A stretch of 23,397 bases of DNA from Verrucomicrobia bacterium UBA3214 (GTDB lineage: Bacteria > Verrucomicrobiota > Kiritimatiellia > RFP12 > UBA1067): assembly GCA_002363575.1 (NCBI GenBank), contig DEWI01000153.1, positions 1 through 23,397 of the forward strand, in the 5' to 3' direction. Each line of letters starts with the position of its first letter. Position 1 is the first letter of the stretch. Below, in pieces: positions 16,352 through 23,129 of the stretch. The notes below the pieces were generated by a model. That model was not told where the DNA came from, searched no databases, and saw nothing but the letters and a program-made list of their open reading frames with translations. The position numbers and the translations under genes are program-made.

Positions 16352-18303
16352 CTGTTGTTTCCTCCGGTGTGAGAGTTGGATTGGTTTCTCCGTCGATACA
16401 TTTCGCGCGCGGTTTTCCGCACGGCTTTTACGATTTCCAGATGCGGGACGTCGGCTACCGAGACAAGTCCTATCGCATAGTTCTCGCCGTCCGGTCTGCC
16501 TGCGAGCGGCTGGTCGCGCCACTGGAACCAGTGCGCGCCGACGATGCGTGGATCGTCGAGGCACGCGAGCGCGAAATCGCGATACATCTTCGCGCGGCGC
16601 CGCTGATCCGGCGCGGCCGCCAGCCCCGGATGGAACATCCCGCGGTCGGTGGCGCCAAAGTGGAATTCGCTCACGAGCACAGGCTTGTCTCCGGCGCCCT
16701 CCGGCCAATCGCGGCGCGGCATGCGCTTGTAGATGTTGCAGCTCACGACATCGCAGTATTTCGCCGCGGCCCGCCAGACGGCGTCGCCGCCCCATGCGAT
16801 TCTGCAGCCCAGATAAAGGTGGTTGGGAAGCTCTTCCTTCAATACGCGGCGCACGGTGGAGAAATATCGCTCCGCGATTTCCGCCATGCGCGCGTCGTCG
16901 TTCCAGGATAGCTCGTTGTCCACGAACACGCCAAGGCACCAGGGATCGTCGCGGACTTGCGGGGCGACTTCCCGTGCGCGCTCGCGAAGGGTTTCTTCGA
17001 ATTCCGGGCTGTACGGATCGGGCAACGAACCCCACCAGCCTTTCGTGCCTTCGAGACGCGGCGAGCGCGACGTCTTGAGCAGTATCGTGTATGGCACGCG
17101 ATGCGCGAGCTGAAGTTCCCTGTCGCTCCAGCTCGCGATGGTGTTCAGCCCCCACGCCTTCAGCCTCGCAAGGGTGCGGCCGGCGAAACGCTCCGCGAAA
17201 TCTTCGCCGTATTTCCTTCTCGCGTTCGCCCGCGCGAAGTCGAACGTCTCGAAGGGGACGTTCGCCGCGTCGCTGTAGAAGCCGTGCGCGGCGGCTTTCC
17301 ACGATTTCGAGCGGAAGCGGCCGAAAACGGCATCGTCTTTCGGCGGCAGGAAGGCGAAGAATTTCTCGCGTCCGCCAATGCCTGTCGCCTCGCCCTGGCA
17401 AACCGCGTTTACACCGTGCGACCAGAACAAGCGGCCTTCGGGATCGACGAGCCACCACTTGCCTTCGAACTTTTCCGTGCGGAAGAACCCTGTCGCCGCG
17501 AGCTGCGGCCCGTCTTTCCAGCCGCCGAATCCATCCAGGCCGGCGGCGGGGGATTTCGCGGATTTCGCGAGAAGCGCGTCTTCGCGCCTGCCCAGCGCGA
17601 CCAGCTCTTCGTCGTTGTGGATTTTCCCCGGCCAGTCGTCGTGCATGAATTGCCCGTACTTGTCCACGAAAGGGAAGAATGCATCGGCGGAAATGACCTT
17701 GCGCGCAATGCGAAACGCCGTCACGCCGCAAATCGCGAAACGCGCCTCTTCGTCCGGCCGCGACAGGAAGATGTGGATTGAGCGCACGCGCGCGAGAGAG
17801 AAGCCGTCTCCGGCGTTGCGCGCTTTCGGGCGGCCGTTCATCCCCGGCAGGTCGAGCGGCTTGTCGAGCGTCCATGCCATTTCATGGAGCCGGATGGAAA
17901 TCTCGCCCGCTTCGCGCGCTGCCAATTCGATATTCCCTCCTGGCCCGTCGATCGTCGCATCGTCTTTGCGTCCCTTGACGCTCGCATGGACTTTCAGCGG
18001 CTTGGCGGTCATGTTGCTCACGGCGACGGAGACAAAGCCGAATTCCGAAAGATCCGTTTCGCCCGCGGCGAACTCCACGCGCGCGCCCGGCCATTTATAT
18101 TGCGTCCCAGTCCGGATTTGGAGCGCGCCGCCGGGCAGCGGCTCTATCGACGAAGAAGGCTGCGCGCGAATCTGCGCTTCGCCGGCGGGCCACAGCTGCA
18201 ATTCTCCGGCGTCCGCCAGCGCGCAAACCGGCATGACGGACGCAATGACGGACAGGAGCAGCCCGCCCGCCGGGAATTTTAGCGTTTTGAAGGTCTTTCC
18301 CAC
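16348..18303 (-). CDS. GH50/agarase-like glycoside hydrolase (clan GH-A), secreted
   Basis: A 651-residue protein: signal peptide at about 1-31, a beta-sandwich Agarase_CBM-like region at about 35-210, then a TIM barrel. The barrel opens with FVDKYGQFMHDDWPGKIH and GGWKDGPQLAATGFFR, followed by GKWWLVDPEGRLFWSHGVN, a phrase characteristic of agarase-like GH50 relatives. The probable acid/base is Glu464 (FVDNELSW) and the nucleophile Glu546 (VSEFHFGA). GH50 enzymes cleave beta-1,4-galactosidic bonds of agarose; many relatives are uncharacterised, so the substrate is open. The start is GTG 18303; the only in-frame upstream codons run to a TGA six codons earlier, so no longer start exists. A 5-codon ATG frame ends 1 nt before it. 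First gene of the cassette. Confidence 0.8.
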   Translation of the reverse strand: MGKTFKTLKFPAGGLLLSVIASVMPVCALADAGELQLWPAGEAQIRAQPSSSIEPLPGGALQIRTGTQYKWPGARVEFAAGETDLSEFGFVSVAVSNMTAKPLKVHASVKGRKDDATIDGPGGNIELAAREAGEISIRLHEMAWTLDKPLDLPGMNGRPKARNAGDGFSLARVRSIHIFLSRPDEEARFAICGVTAFRIARKVISADAFFPFVDKYGQFMHDDWPGKIHNDEELVALGRREDALLAKSAKSPAAGLDGFGGWKDGPQLAATGFFRTEKFEGKWWLVDPEGRLFWSHGVNAVCQGEATGIGGREKFFAFLPPKDDAVFGRFRSKSWKAAAHGFYSDAANVPFETFDFARANARRKYGEDFAERFAGRTLARLKAWGLNTIASWSDRELQLAHRVPYTILLKTSRSPRLEGTKGWWGSLPDPYSPEFEETLRERAREVAPQVRDDPWCLGVFVDNELSWNDDARMAEIAERYFSTVRRVLKEELPNHLYLGCRIAWGGDAVWRAAAKYCDVVSCNIYKRMPRRDWPEGAGDKPVLVSEFHFGATDRGMFHPGLAAAPDQRRRAKMYRDFALACLDDPRIVGAHWFQWRDQPLAGRPDGENYAIGLVSVADVPHLEIVKAVRKTAREMYRRRNQSNSHTGGNNR

Positions 18304-18304
18304 T

Positions 18305-18322
18305 TCAGTTTCCCGCTTTCAT
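18305..18322 (-). other. Possible 5-codon upstream ORF (MKAGN)
   Basis: ATG at 18322 opens five codons and a TGA, ending 1 nt before the GTG start of the hydrolase. The ATG lies 9 nt past the predicted -10, so it could be read as a leaderless start with reinitiation at the GTG. It is very short and may be chance. Confidence 0.3.
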
Positions 18323-18331
18323 TTCGCCTGT

Positions 18332-18361
18332 ATTTTAACATATTTCCCTGTTGAACAGCAA
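18332..18361 (-). promoter_or_regulatory. Promoter of the four-gene glycan cassette
   Basis: On the minus strand, TAAAAT (18337-18332) is preceded by TGT, making an extended -10. A weak -35, TTGCTG (18361-18356), lies 18 nt upstream. The weak -35 fits a promoter needing an activator. The predicted leader before GTG 18303 is about 22 nt. Confidence 0.6.
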
Positions 18362-18367
18362 TGTCAG

Positions 18368-18408
18368 AAGGCGGCGTTTTCGCCAAAATTAAGGCGGCGT
18401 TTCCGCCA
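18368..18408. promoter_or_regulatory. Two 18-bp direct repeats, candidate operator of the XylR-type regulator
   Basis: The 18-bp segments at 18368-18385 and 18391-18408 differ at one position (the T or C in GTTT(T/C)CGCC) and start 23 bp apart. Both begin AAGGCGGCG. The left copy ends 7 bp upstream of the cassette -35; the right copy covers the -35 region of the regulator's own promoter. AraC-family proteins typically bind 17-18-bp direct repeats about two helical turns apart. Each copy also contains a small GGCG/CGCC dyad, so a dispersed hairpin is the alternative. Confidence 0.55.
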
Positions 18409-18421
18409 TGCCCGGAATATA

Positions 18422-18430
18422 TGATATACT
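18422..18430 (+). promoter_or_regulatory. Extended -10 promoter of the regulator gene
   Basis: TGATATACT has the TGn extension and a -10 of TATACT. The -35 region is occupied by the right-hand 18-bp repeat and does not match consensus. The leader before ATG 18465 is about 28 nt. Confidence 0.6.
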
Positions 18431-18464
18431 ATGCGCCGGAACGTCACGAATCGAGAGCGCGCCT

Positions 18465-19664
18465 ATGAAAAGCAAAAAGAGCTCCAAGGTAGTAATTGCG
18501 ATACCGACAAACGGCGCGGACGGCCGGGAAATGGTCTCAGGAGCGTTCGACTGGATCGGCGAGCATCCTCGCTGGGAAGTGCAGATCATAAACGCGCGGA
18601 CCGACATGGCTTCGGGCGCGCTAGAGAAGCTTTCGCGCGACGCCGACGGCGTGTTGCTTTCGATCGCCTACGATTCGGAGCGCATCGCCCGGCACTTCCT
18701 TTCTTCGAACATGAAGATGGTCGTGACGAACGACCACCTCGCGCCGCTCTACGCCAAGAGCCCGAACTCCTGCACGCTTTTGCTGGACAGCGTCTCGATC
18801 GGCCGCGACGCGGCGCGTTATTTCAATTCTCTCGGGCGCTTCGCCTCTTACGGCTTCGTACACGGGCACAAGCGCTTCCCGTGGTCGATCGAGCGCGAAA
18901 ACGGTTTCCGGAATTTCAAGGCGAAGGCGACGGAGCTTTTCATCTACCCGGAAACCTGCGACATGGAAACAGAAGGCTTTACCAGCGCCATAGATCTGGA
19001 GAGCCTCGCGCAGTGGGTGCAGGCGCTCCCGAAGCCGGCCGCCGTTTTCGGCGCGAACGATCTCTTTGCGCGCGACGTCCTGACCGCGTGCGACAGGCTG
19101 GGATTGAAAATCCCGCAGCAGGTTTCCGTCGTCGGCTGCGACAACGATCCGCTCATCTGCACCAGCACGAAAGTGCAGCTGACGAGCTTCCAGCTGCCTT
19201 TCCGCGAACTCGGCTACAAAGCTTGCGGAATGCTGGAGCGGCTGCTCTGCGGAAGAAAGCCGCCGTCCGAAACAATCCGCATCTCGGGTACGCGCCTCGT
19301 GGAGCGTGGCTCGTCCGCGCCCGTCCCGCCGTCGATCGCGCTCGTCGAACGCGCGCTGAACTACATCAATCTCCACGCATGCGAAGGCATAGGCGCAGCG
19401 GACGTCGTCCAGCACCTCGGCGTATCGCGCAGCCTTCTCGACCTTCGCTTCGCGCAAGTCAGGAACAAATCCATCCTCGGCGAAATCCTCGATGTGCGAC
19501 TGGCGGAAACCAAGCGTCTGCTCGCTTCTACAAACAGGACGATCCTGCAAATCGGGCGAGAATGCGGCTTCAACGATCCCGACAATCTGAAGCGGCTTTT
19601 CCGCAAGCGCTTCGGCATGGCGATGCGCGACTACAGGAACATGAAGCGCGATTCGCAAGGCTAG
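18465..19664 (+). CDS. XylR-type transcriptional regulator (sugar-binding domain + AraC HTH)
   Basis: A 399-residue protein. Residues about 8-280 form a LacI/periplasmic-binding-like sensor (KVVIAIPTNG, then GFVHGHKRFPWSIERENGF, AVFGANDLFARDVL and VSVVGCDNDP), as in E. coli XylR. Residues about 290-395 are a C-terminal AraC-type DNA-binding domain with two helix-turn-helix units (about 309-330 and 358-381; TILQIGRECGFNDPDNLKRLFRKRFG). An ATG at 18408 lies upstream of the predicted promoter -10, so 18465 is the likely start. Such proteins sense a sugar and activate nearby catabolic genes. Here it diverges from the glycan cassette across a 161-bp region containing two direct repeats, so it probably controls that cassette and itself. 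Confidence 0.9.
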   Translation: MKSKKSSKVVIAIPTNGADGREMVSGAFDWIGEHPRWEVQIINARTDMASGALEKLSRDADGVLLSIAYDSERIARHFLSSNMKMVVTNDHLAPLYAKSPNSCTLLLDSVSIGRDAARYFNSLGRFASYGFVHGHKRFPWSIERENGFRNFKAKATELFIYPETCDMETEGFTSAIDLESLAQWVQALPKPAAVFGANDLFARDVLTACDRLGLKIPQQVSVVGCDNDPLICTSTKVQLTSFQLPFRELGYKACGMLERLLCGRKPPSETIRISGTRLVERGSSAPVPPSIALVERALNYINLHACEGIGAADVVQHLGVSRSLLDLRFAQVRNKSILGEILDVRLAETKRLLASTNRTILQIGRECGFNDPDNLKRLFRKRFGMAMRDYRNMKRDSQG

Positions 19665-19785
19665 GGCCTCGAAGACCAGCCACGCGGAAGCGCGGCGAGC
19701 CGCTCCTTCCCGGTCTGCCCGCTGCTTGCGCCGGACGCCGCAAACTTCGAAAATGCGAAAAACGAAAAATCCGCCCGCCCCCCCC

Positions 19786-19814
19786 TTGTCAGCGGACGGC
19801 AAAAATGGTAAAAT
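19786..19814 (+). promoter_or_regulatory. Promoter of rpsL-rpsG
   Basis: TTGTCA (19786-19791), a 17-nt spacer and TAAAAT (19809-19814), with a TGG extension before the -10. A run of eight C (19778-19785) abuts the -35. The leader is about 32 nt and ends with AAGGA 10 nt before the ATG. Confidence 0.8.
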
Positions 19815-19852
19815 ATCGCTCCGATTTTCGGAAAAGCAAGGAAAACCAGTAA

Positions 19853-20236
19853 ATGCCGACGATAAACCAGTTGATCCGCAAGGGCCGCAGCCCCTTGGCG
19901 AAGCATTCGAAGTCGCCCGCGCTGAAGGCGTGCCCGCAGCGCCGCGGCGTATGTCTCGTCGTTAAGACGATGACCCCGAAGAAGCCGAACTCGGCTCTCC
20001 GCAAGGTGGCGCGCGTGCGCCTCACGAGCGGTTACGAAGTCACGGCCTACATCCCCGGCGAAGGCCACAACCTCCAGGAACACTCCGTCGTGCTCGTCCG
20101 CGGCGGCCGTGTGAAGGACCTGCCTGGCGTGCGCTACCATATCGTCCGCGGCAAGCTCGACTCCCTCGGAGTCGCGGGCCGCAACCGCAGCCGTTCGAAG
20201 TACGGCATGAAGCGTCAGAAGAAGGAAGGGAAGTAA
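19853..20236 (+). CDS. rpsL: 30S ribosomal protein S12
   Basis: A 127-residue protein aligning without gaps to E. coli S12 over its core. Key landmarks are [25 protein letters not shown] with Lys43 and Lys44, and [12 protein letters not shown] with Lys88 and Asp89. Asp89 is the residue beta-methylthiolated in E. coli. The streptomycin-resistance positions (Lys43 and Lys88, counting Met) carry the wild-type lysines. S12 lies at the decoding centre of the small subunit. It is the first gene of a short str-type operon; rpsG begins 3 nt after its stop. The ribosome-binding site AAGGA lies 10 nt upstream. Confidence 0.98.
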   Translation: MPTINQLIRKGRSPLAKHSKSPALKACPQRRGVCLVVKTMTPKKPNSALRKVARVRLTSGYEVTAYIPGEGHNLQEHSVVLVRGGRVKDLPGVRYHIVRGKLDSLGVAGRNRSRSKYGMKRQKKEGK

Positions 20237-20239
20237 GCC

Positions 20240-20764
20240 ATGTCACGCAGAGCAAGAAAGATTGTAAAGCGCGTCACGCTCGATCCGAAGTACAATTCGG
20301 AGCTGGTCGCGCACATGATTCGCGTGATCATGAAGGACGGCAAGAAGTCCGTCGCAGAGAAGATCGTCTATGGCGCGATCGACAAGATCAAGAGCGCCCT
20401 CGAAGCAGACCCCGAGAAGTTCAAGAAGGACGACAAGGTGTTCACCGACGCCTTGGAAGTCGTCTCGGCCGCGATCGACAACATGAAGCCGCAGGTCGAG
20501 GTCAAGACTCGCCGCGTCGGCGGCACCACCTACCCGGTGCCGGTGCCGATCGCCGCGAACCGCCAGCTCTCGCTCGCTTTGCGCTGGACCACGCAGTATG
20601 CATCCGGCCGTCACGGCATGGGCATGCCCGCCGCCGTCGCCGCGGAAATCACGGATGCCTTCCTTGGCCAGGGCAGCGTTATCAAGAAGCGTGACGACGT
20701 CCACAAGATGGCGCAGGCGAACAAGGCGTTCGCCCACTACGCTTGGGGCAATTCGAACGGCTAA
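20240..20764 (+). CDS. rpsG: 30S ribosomal protein S7
   Basis: A 174-residue protein with S7 landmarks: MSRRARKIVKR, DPKYNSELVAHMIRVIMKDGKKSVAEKIVYGA, VEVKTRRVGGTTYPVPVPI, and the closing KKRDDVHKMAQANKAFAHYAW. S7 binds the 3' major domain of 16S rRNA and starts assembly of the head. It is longer than the common 155-157 residues because of a charged insertion around residues 52-68 (ALEADPEKFKKDDKVF). The start is 3 nt after the rpsL stop, so the two are cotranscribed and probably coupled. fusA and tuf, which often follow in the str operon, are absent here. Confidence 0.98.
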   Translation: MSRRARKIVKRVTLDPKYNSELVAHMIRVIMKDGKKSVAEKIVYGAIDKIKSALEADPEKFKKDDKVFTDALEVVSAAIDNMKPQVEVKTRRVGGTTYPVPVPIAANRQLSLALRWTTQYASGRHGMGMPAAVAAEITDAFLGQGSVIKKRDDVHKMAQANKAFAHYAWGNSNG

Positions 20765-20790
20765 AGAGGTCTTTGCTTTTCCGGGACCGA

Positions 20791-20853
20791 CAGAGGGAGG
20801 ACGCATCCACGCGCCCTCCCTCTGCGCATATGCGCAAGGCCCGGCGTGCCGGG
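20791..20853. other. Three consecutive hairpins after rpsG
   Basis: CAGAGGGAGG (20791-20800) pairs with CCTCCCTCTG (20815-20824). The perfect palindrome TGCGCATATGCGCA follows at 20823-20836, then CCCGGC/GCCGGG (20840-20853). No T run follows directly, though GTTTTCTCTT lies at 20875-20884. CGGGAGGGAC is also repeated at 20850 and 20897. The block probably ends or stabilises the rpsL-rpsG message. Confidence 0.6.
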
Positions 20854-20926
20854 AGGGACTCGCCCCTCGCGCCCGTTTTCTCTTGCGCGTCCGTTCGGGA
20901 GGGACGCGCTCCCGCGGCGCGAAATA

Positions 20927-20935
20927 TGGTATAAT
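20927..20935 (+). promoter_or_regulatory. Extended -10 promoter of the efflux lipoprotein gene
   Basis: TGGTATAAT, identical to the secG -10 element, with no clear -35. The leader is about 22 nt and contains AAGGAG 8 nt before the ATG. Confidence 0.7.
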
Positions 20936-20963
20936 ATACGGCCATCTGGAAGGAGAAAAGAAG

Positions 20964-22448
20964 ATGAATCGAAGGTGGGTAGCGGGCGCGGTCGCGTTTG
21001 TTGCGGCGGGATGCTCTATGTTGCCGTCAGTGGGGCCGGATTACAAGGAGCCGGAGCGCGAATTGCCGTCGCATGCGTTGCCTGACGCCGGGTATCCTAC
21101 GACCAACCAGCTTTCAAATGGCGAGTACAAGGTCGCGGAAGGCGCGGAGGATTGGCGCGTCGCTATCACGACGAATGAAATCCGCAGGTGGTGGGCGAAG
21201 TTTGACGATCCCGTGCTCACCGGGCTGGTCGATTCATCCGTATCCAACAATCTATCGTATTTGATGGCGCAGGAGCGCCTGACGGCGGCGCGCTGGGCGC
21301 TCGTCGGCTCGTACGCGGCGTTCATGCCGCAGTTCAACATCTCCGGCTCCGCGACGCGTATGGAGCGCGGCAAGAACACCACGACGATGTGGGGGACGGA
21401 CAACAAGCTCCACCGCGATATTTTCCAGGGCGGCTTCGACGCGACGTGGGAGATCGACATATTCGGGGGCAGCAGGCGCGCTACGGAGGCGGCGTTCGCG
21501 GAGGCGGAGGCGGCCGGCTGGTCGGTCGCCGATGCGTGGGTCAGCCTCACTTCGGAAGTCGGGCGCAACTACATCGCGCTGCGCACGACGCAGCAGCGCA
21601 TCGAAGTCGCGCGCACCAACCTCGTGCTTCAGCGCGAGACGTACGATATTCTCAAGTCCCGGCTCGATTCCGGCATAGGCGACGAGCTGGCCGTCAGCCA
21701 GTCCAAGTACATCGTAGAGCAGACGCATGCGGCGATTCCGCCGCTCCTCGCGCAGGAAGAGAAGTTGAAGAACGCGCTCGCGATTTTGACGGGGACGATG
21801 CCCGGCTCGCTGGAAGAGATGCTTTGCGAATGCCCGGACCGCGATTGGCTCGTCGCGCCGCAGAAGCTGGACGGGGTGAGTCTGGACATGATTCGCGCGC
21901 GTCCCGACGTGCGCGCGGCGGAGCGCCGGCTCGCCGCGCAGGTCGCGTATGTCGGCGTGGCCGAGAGCAGGTGGTATCCGAAGCTCTACATCAACGGCTC
22001 GCTCGGCCTCGAATCGGTGCATCCGCAGAAGCTTTTGCACCGCGACGCGCTGATGGGGTCGATCGGCCCGGCGTTCAGCTGGCCGATCTTCCAGGGCGGC
22101 AACGTCTATGCCAGCGTGATGGCGGAGGAAGCCAAAGTCAATGAAGCCGTCCTCGCCTACGATCTCGCGATACAGAAAGCATACGCGGAAATTCGCGACG
22201 CCTATGCCGCATATACGCAGGAATACCATCGCTACCAGGCGCTGCAGGCGGCCGTCAAAGCCGCAGAGGACGCCGTGACGATTTCGAGGGATCTGTACAA
22301 GAACGGCTTGAAGGATTTCACGGCGGTCATCGACGCGCAGCGCTCGCTGCTCACGCTGGCGGAATCTCTTGTCGTGAGCCGCGGGAACATCTCGCAGGAG
22401 CTTGTGGCGCTGTACAAGGCGCTTGGCGGCGGCATAGAAGTCGAATAG
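20964..22448 (+). CDS. NodT/OprM-family outer-membrane efflux lipoprotein
   Basis: A 494-residue TolC-like protein. The N-terminus MNRRWVAGAVAFVAAGC is a lipoprotein signal with the acylated cysteine at 17, followed by SMLPSVGPDYKEPE, the usual NodT/OprM start. Two outer-membrane-efflux (OEP) repeats follow; EIDIFGG marks the first and WPIFQGGNVYA the second, with long alpha-helical, coiled-coil-prone stretches between. Such proteins form trimeric channels that link an inner-membrane pump and adaptor to the outside. The open frame extends left to 20598 over rpsG, but ATG 20964 has a perfect AAGGAG site. No RND pump or membrane-fusion protein is nearby in this window, so it appears to be an orphan outer-membrane component. 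Confidence 0.92.
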   Translation: MNRRWVAGAVAFVAAGCSMLPSVGPDYKEPERELPSHALPDAGYPTTNQLSNGEYKVAEGAEDWRVAITTNEIRRWWAKFDDPVLTGLVDSSVSNNLSYLMAQERLTAARWALVGSYAAFMPQFNISGSATRMERGKNTTTMWGTDNKLHRDIFQGGFDATWEIDIFGGSRRATEAAFAEAEAAGWSVADAWVSLTSEVGRNYIALRTTQQRIEVARTNLVLQRETYDILKSRLDSGIGDELAVSQSKYIVEQTHAAIPPLLAQEEKLKNALAILTGTMPGSLEEMLCECPDRDWLVAPQKLDGVSLDMIRARPDVRAAERRLAAQVAYVGVAESRWYPKLYINGSLGLESVHPQKLLHRDALMGSIGPAFSWPIFQGGNVYASVMAEEAKVNEAVLAYDLAIQKAYAEIRDAYAAYTQEYHRYQALQAAVKAAEDAVTISRDLYKNGLKDFTAVIDAQRSLLTLAESLVVSRGNISQELVALYKALGGGIEVE

Positions 22449-22455
22449 GCCCGGC

Positions 22456-22481
22456 GGCGCGGCGGCGCATGCCGTCGCGCC
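22456..22481. terminator. Stable hairpin after the efflux lipoprotein gene
   Basis: An 11-bp stem (22456-22466 with 22471-22481, one G-U wobble when read on the plus strand) encloses a GCAT loop, 7 nt past the stop codon. No T run follows, so it is a hairpin-only or factor-dependent end rather than a classic intrinsic terminator. Confidence 0.5.
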
Positions 22482-22582
22482 TTGGCGGTCAATTAGAAAT
22501 CAACCAACCGGAAGAGACAGACGCAAGGCGCCATTGCGGCGGATGGCCGGCAGACGGATTGCGGCTTCCTCGAGAATATGCC

Positions 22583-23074
22583 ATGACAGCGGTTTACCCT
22601 GGGACATTCGATCCGATGACACGCGGGCACTTCGATTTGATCGTCCGCGCCGCGCGTCTTTACGAGCGTCTGGTCGTAGCAGTCGCGGCGACATCGACGA
22701 AGGCAGGCGCGATGTTCCCCGCGTCCGAGCGGCTCGCGATGATACGCGAAGACGTCGAGAAGGCGGGGCTCGCCAACGTCGAGATAAAGCTTCTCGATTC
22801 GCTGCTGGTGGAGTTCTGCCGCCGCGAAGGCGCGAATGTCGTGATACGCGGCGTCAGGGTGTACAGCGATTTCGAATATGAATTCCAGATGGCGCTTACG
22901 AACCGCCGGCTCGCTCCGGAGATCGAGACGCTGTTCATGATGCCGTCGGAGAATCTCGCGTACGTCACCGCTTCGACGGTGCGGGAGATCGCGCGCTACG
23001 ATGGCGACACCGCGCCGTTCGTCACCGCCGCCGTGCAAAGGCGCCTGGAGGCGCGAGGGCCAAGCGCCGGTTGA
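22583..23074 (+). CDS. coaD: Pantetheine-phosphate adenylyltransferase
   Basis: A 163-residue protein of standard CoaD length. It has the nucleotidyltransferase start [13 protein letters not shown] with the (T/H)-x-G-H motif at 13-16, [22 protein letters not shown], and the C-terminal [17 protein letters not shown], the equivalent of the ISSSxVREI signature. The enzyme transfers AMP to 4'-phosphopantetheine to give dephospho-CoA in the cytoplasm. The open frame reaches back to 22469, but homology begins at ATG 22583. The preceding ribosome-binding site is weak. It lies 134 nt after the efflux gene and 55 nt before uvrB. Confidence 0.96.
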   Translation: MTAVYPGTFDPMTRGHFDLIVRAARLYERLVVAVAATSTKAGAMFPASERLAMIREDVEKAGLANVEIKLLDSLLVEFCRREGANVVIRGVRVYSDFEYEFQMALTNRRLAPEIETLFMMPSENLAYVTASTVREIARYDGDTAPFVTAAVQRRLEARGPSAG

Positions 23075-23102
23075 GCGCGGCTCGCCGGCGCGCCGCGCCG
23101 AA

Positions 23103-23116
23103 GCCGCGTTTGCGGC
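23103..23116. other. Small GCCGC-GTTT-GCGGC hairpin between coaD and uvrB
   Basis: A 5-bp perfect dyad with a 4-nt loop, 14 nt before the uvrB ATG. It resembles the GGCGG-CGTTT-CCGCC dyad at 18393-18407. It may mask the uvrB ribosome-binding region or be a dispersed hairpin. Confidence 0.4.
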
Positions 23117-23129
23117 ATGGGGGCGAAGC

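Noticed and set aside
16352..17875. Upstream extension of the LamG-module frame, giving 1385 codons
   Set aside because: That part overlaps the GH50-like gene on the same strand in another frame, is Arg-rich and featureless, whereas ATG 16351 has a signal peptide, a GGAGG site and an ATGA overlap.
18621..19802. 393-codon minus-strand open frame opposite the regulator
   Set aside because: The plus-strand frame has clear sensor and AraC domains; the antisense frame has none.
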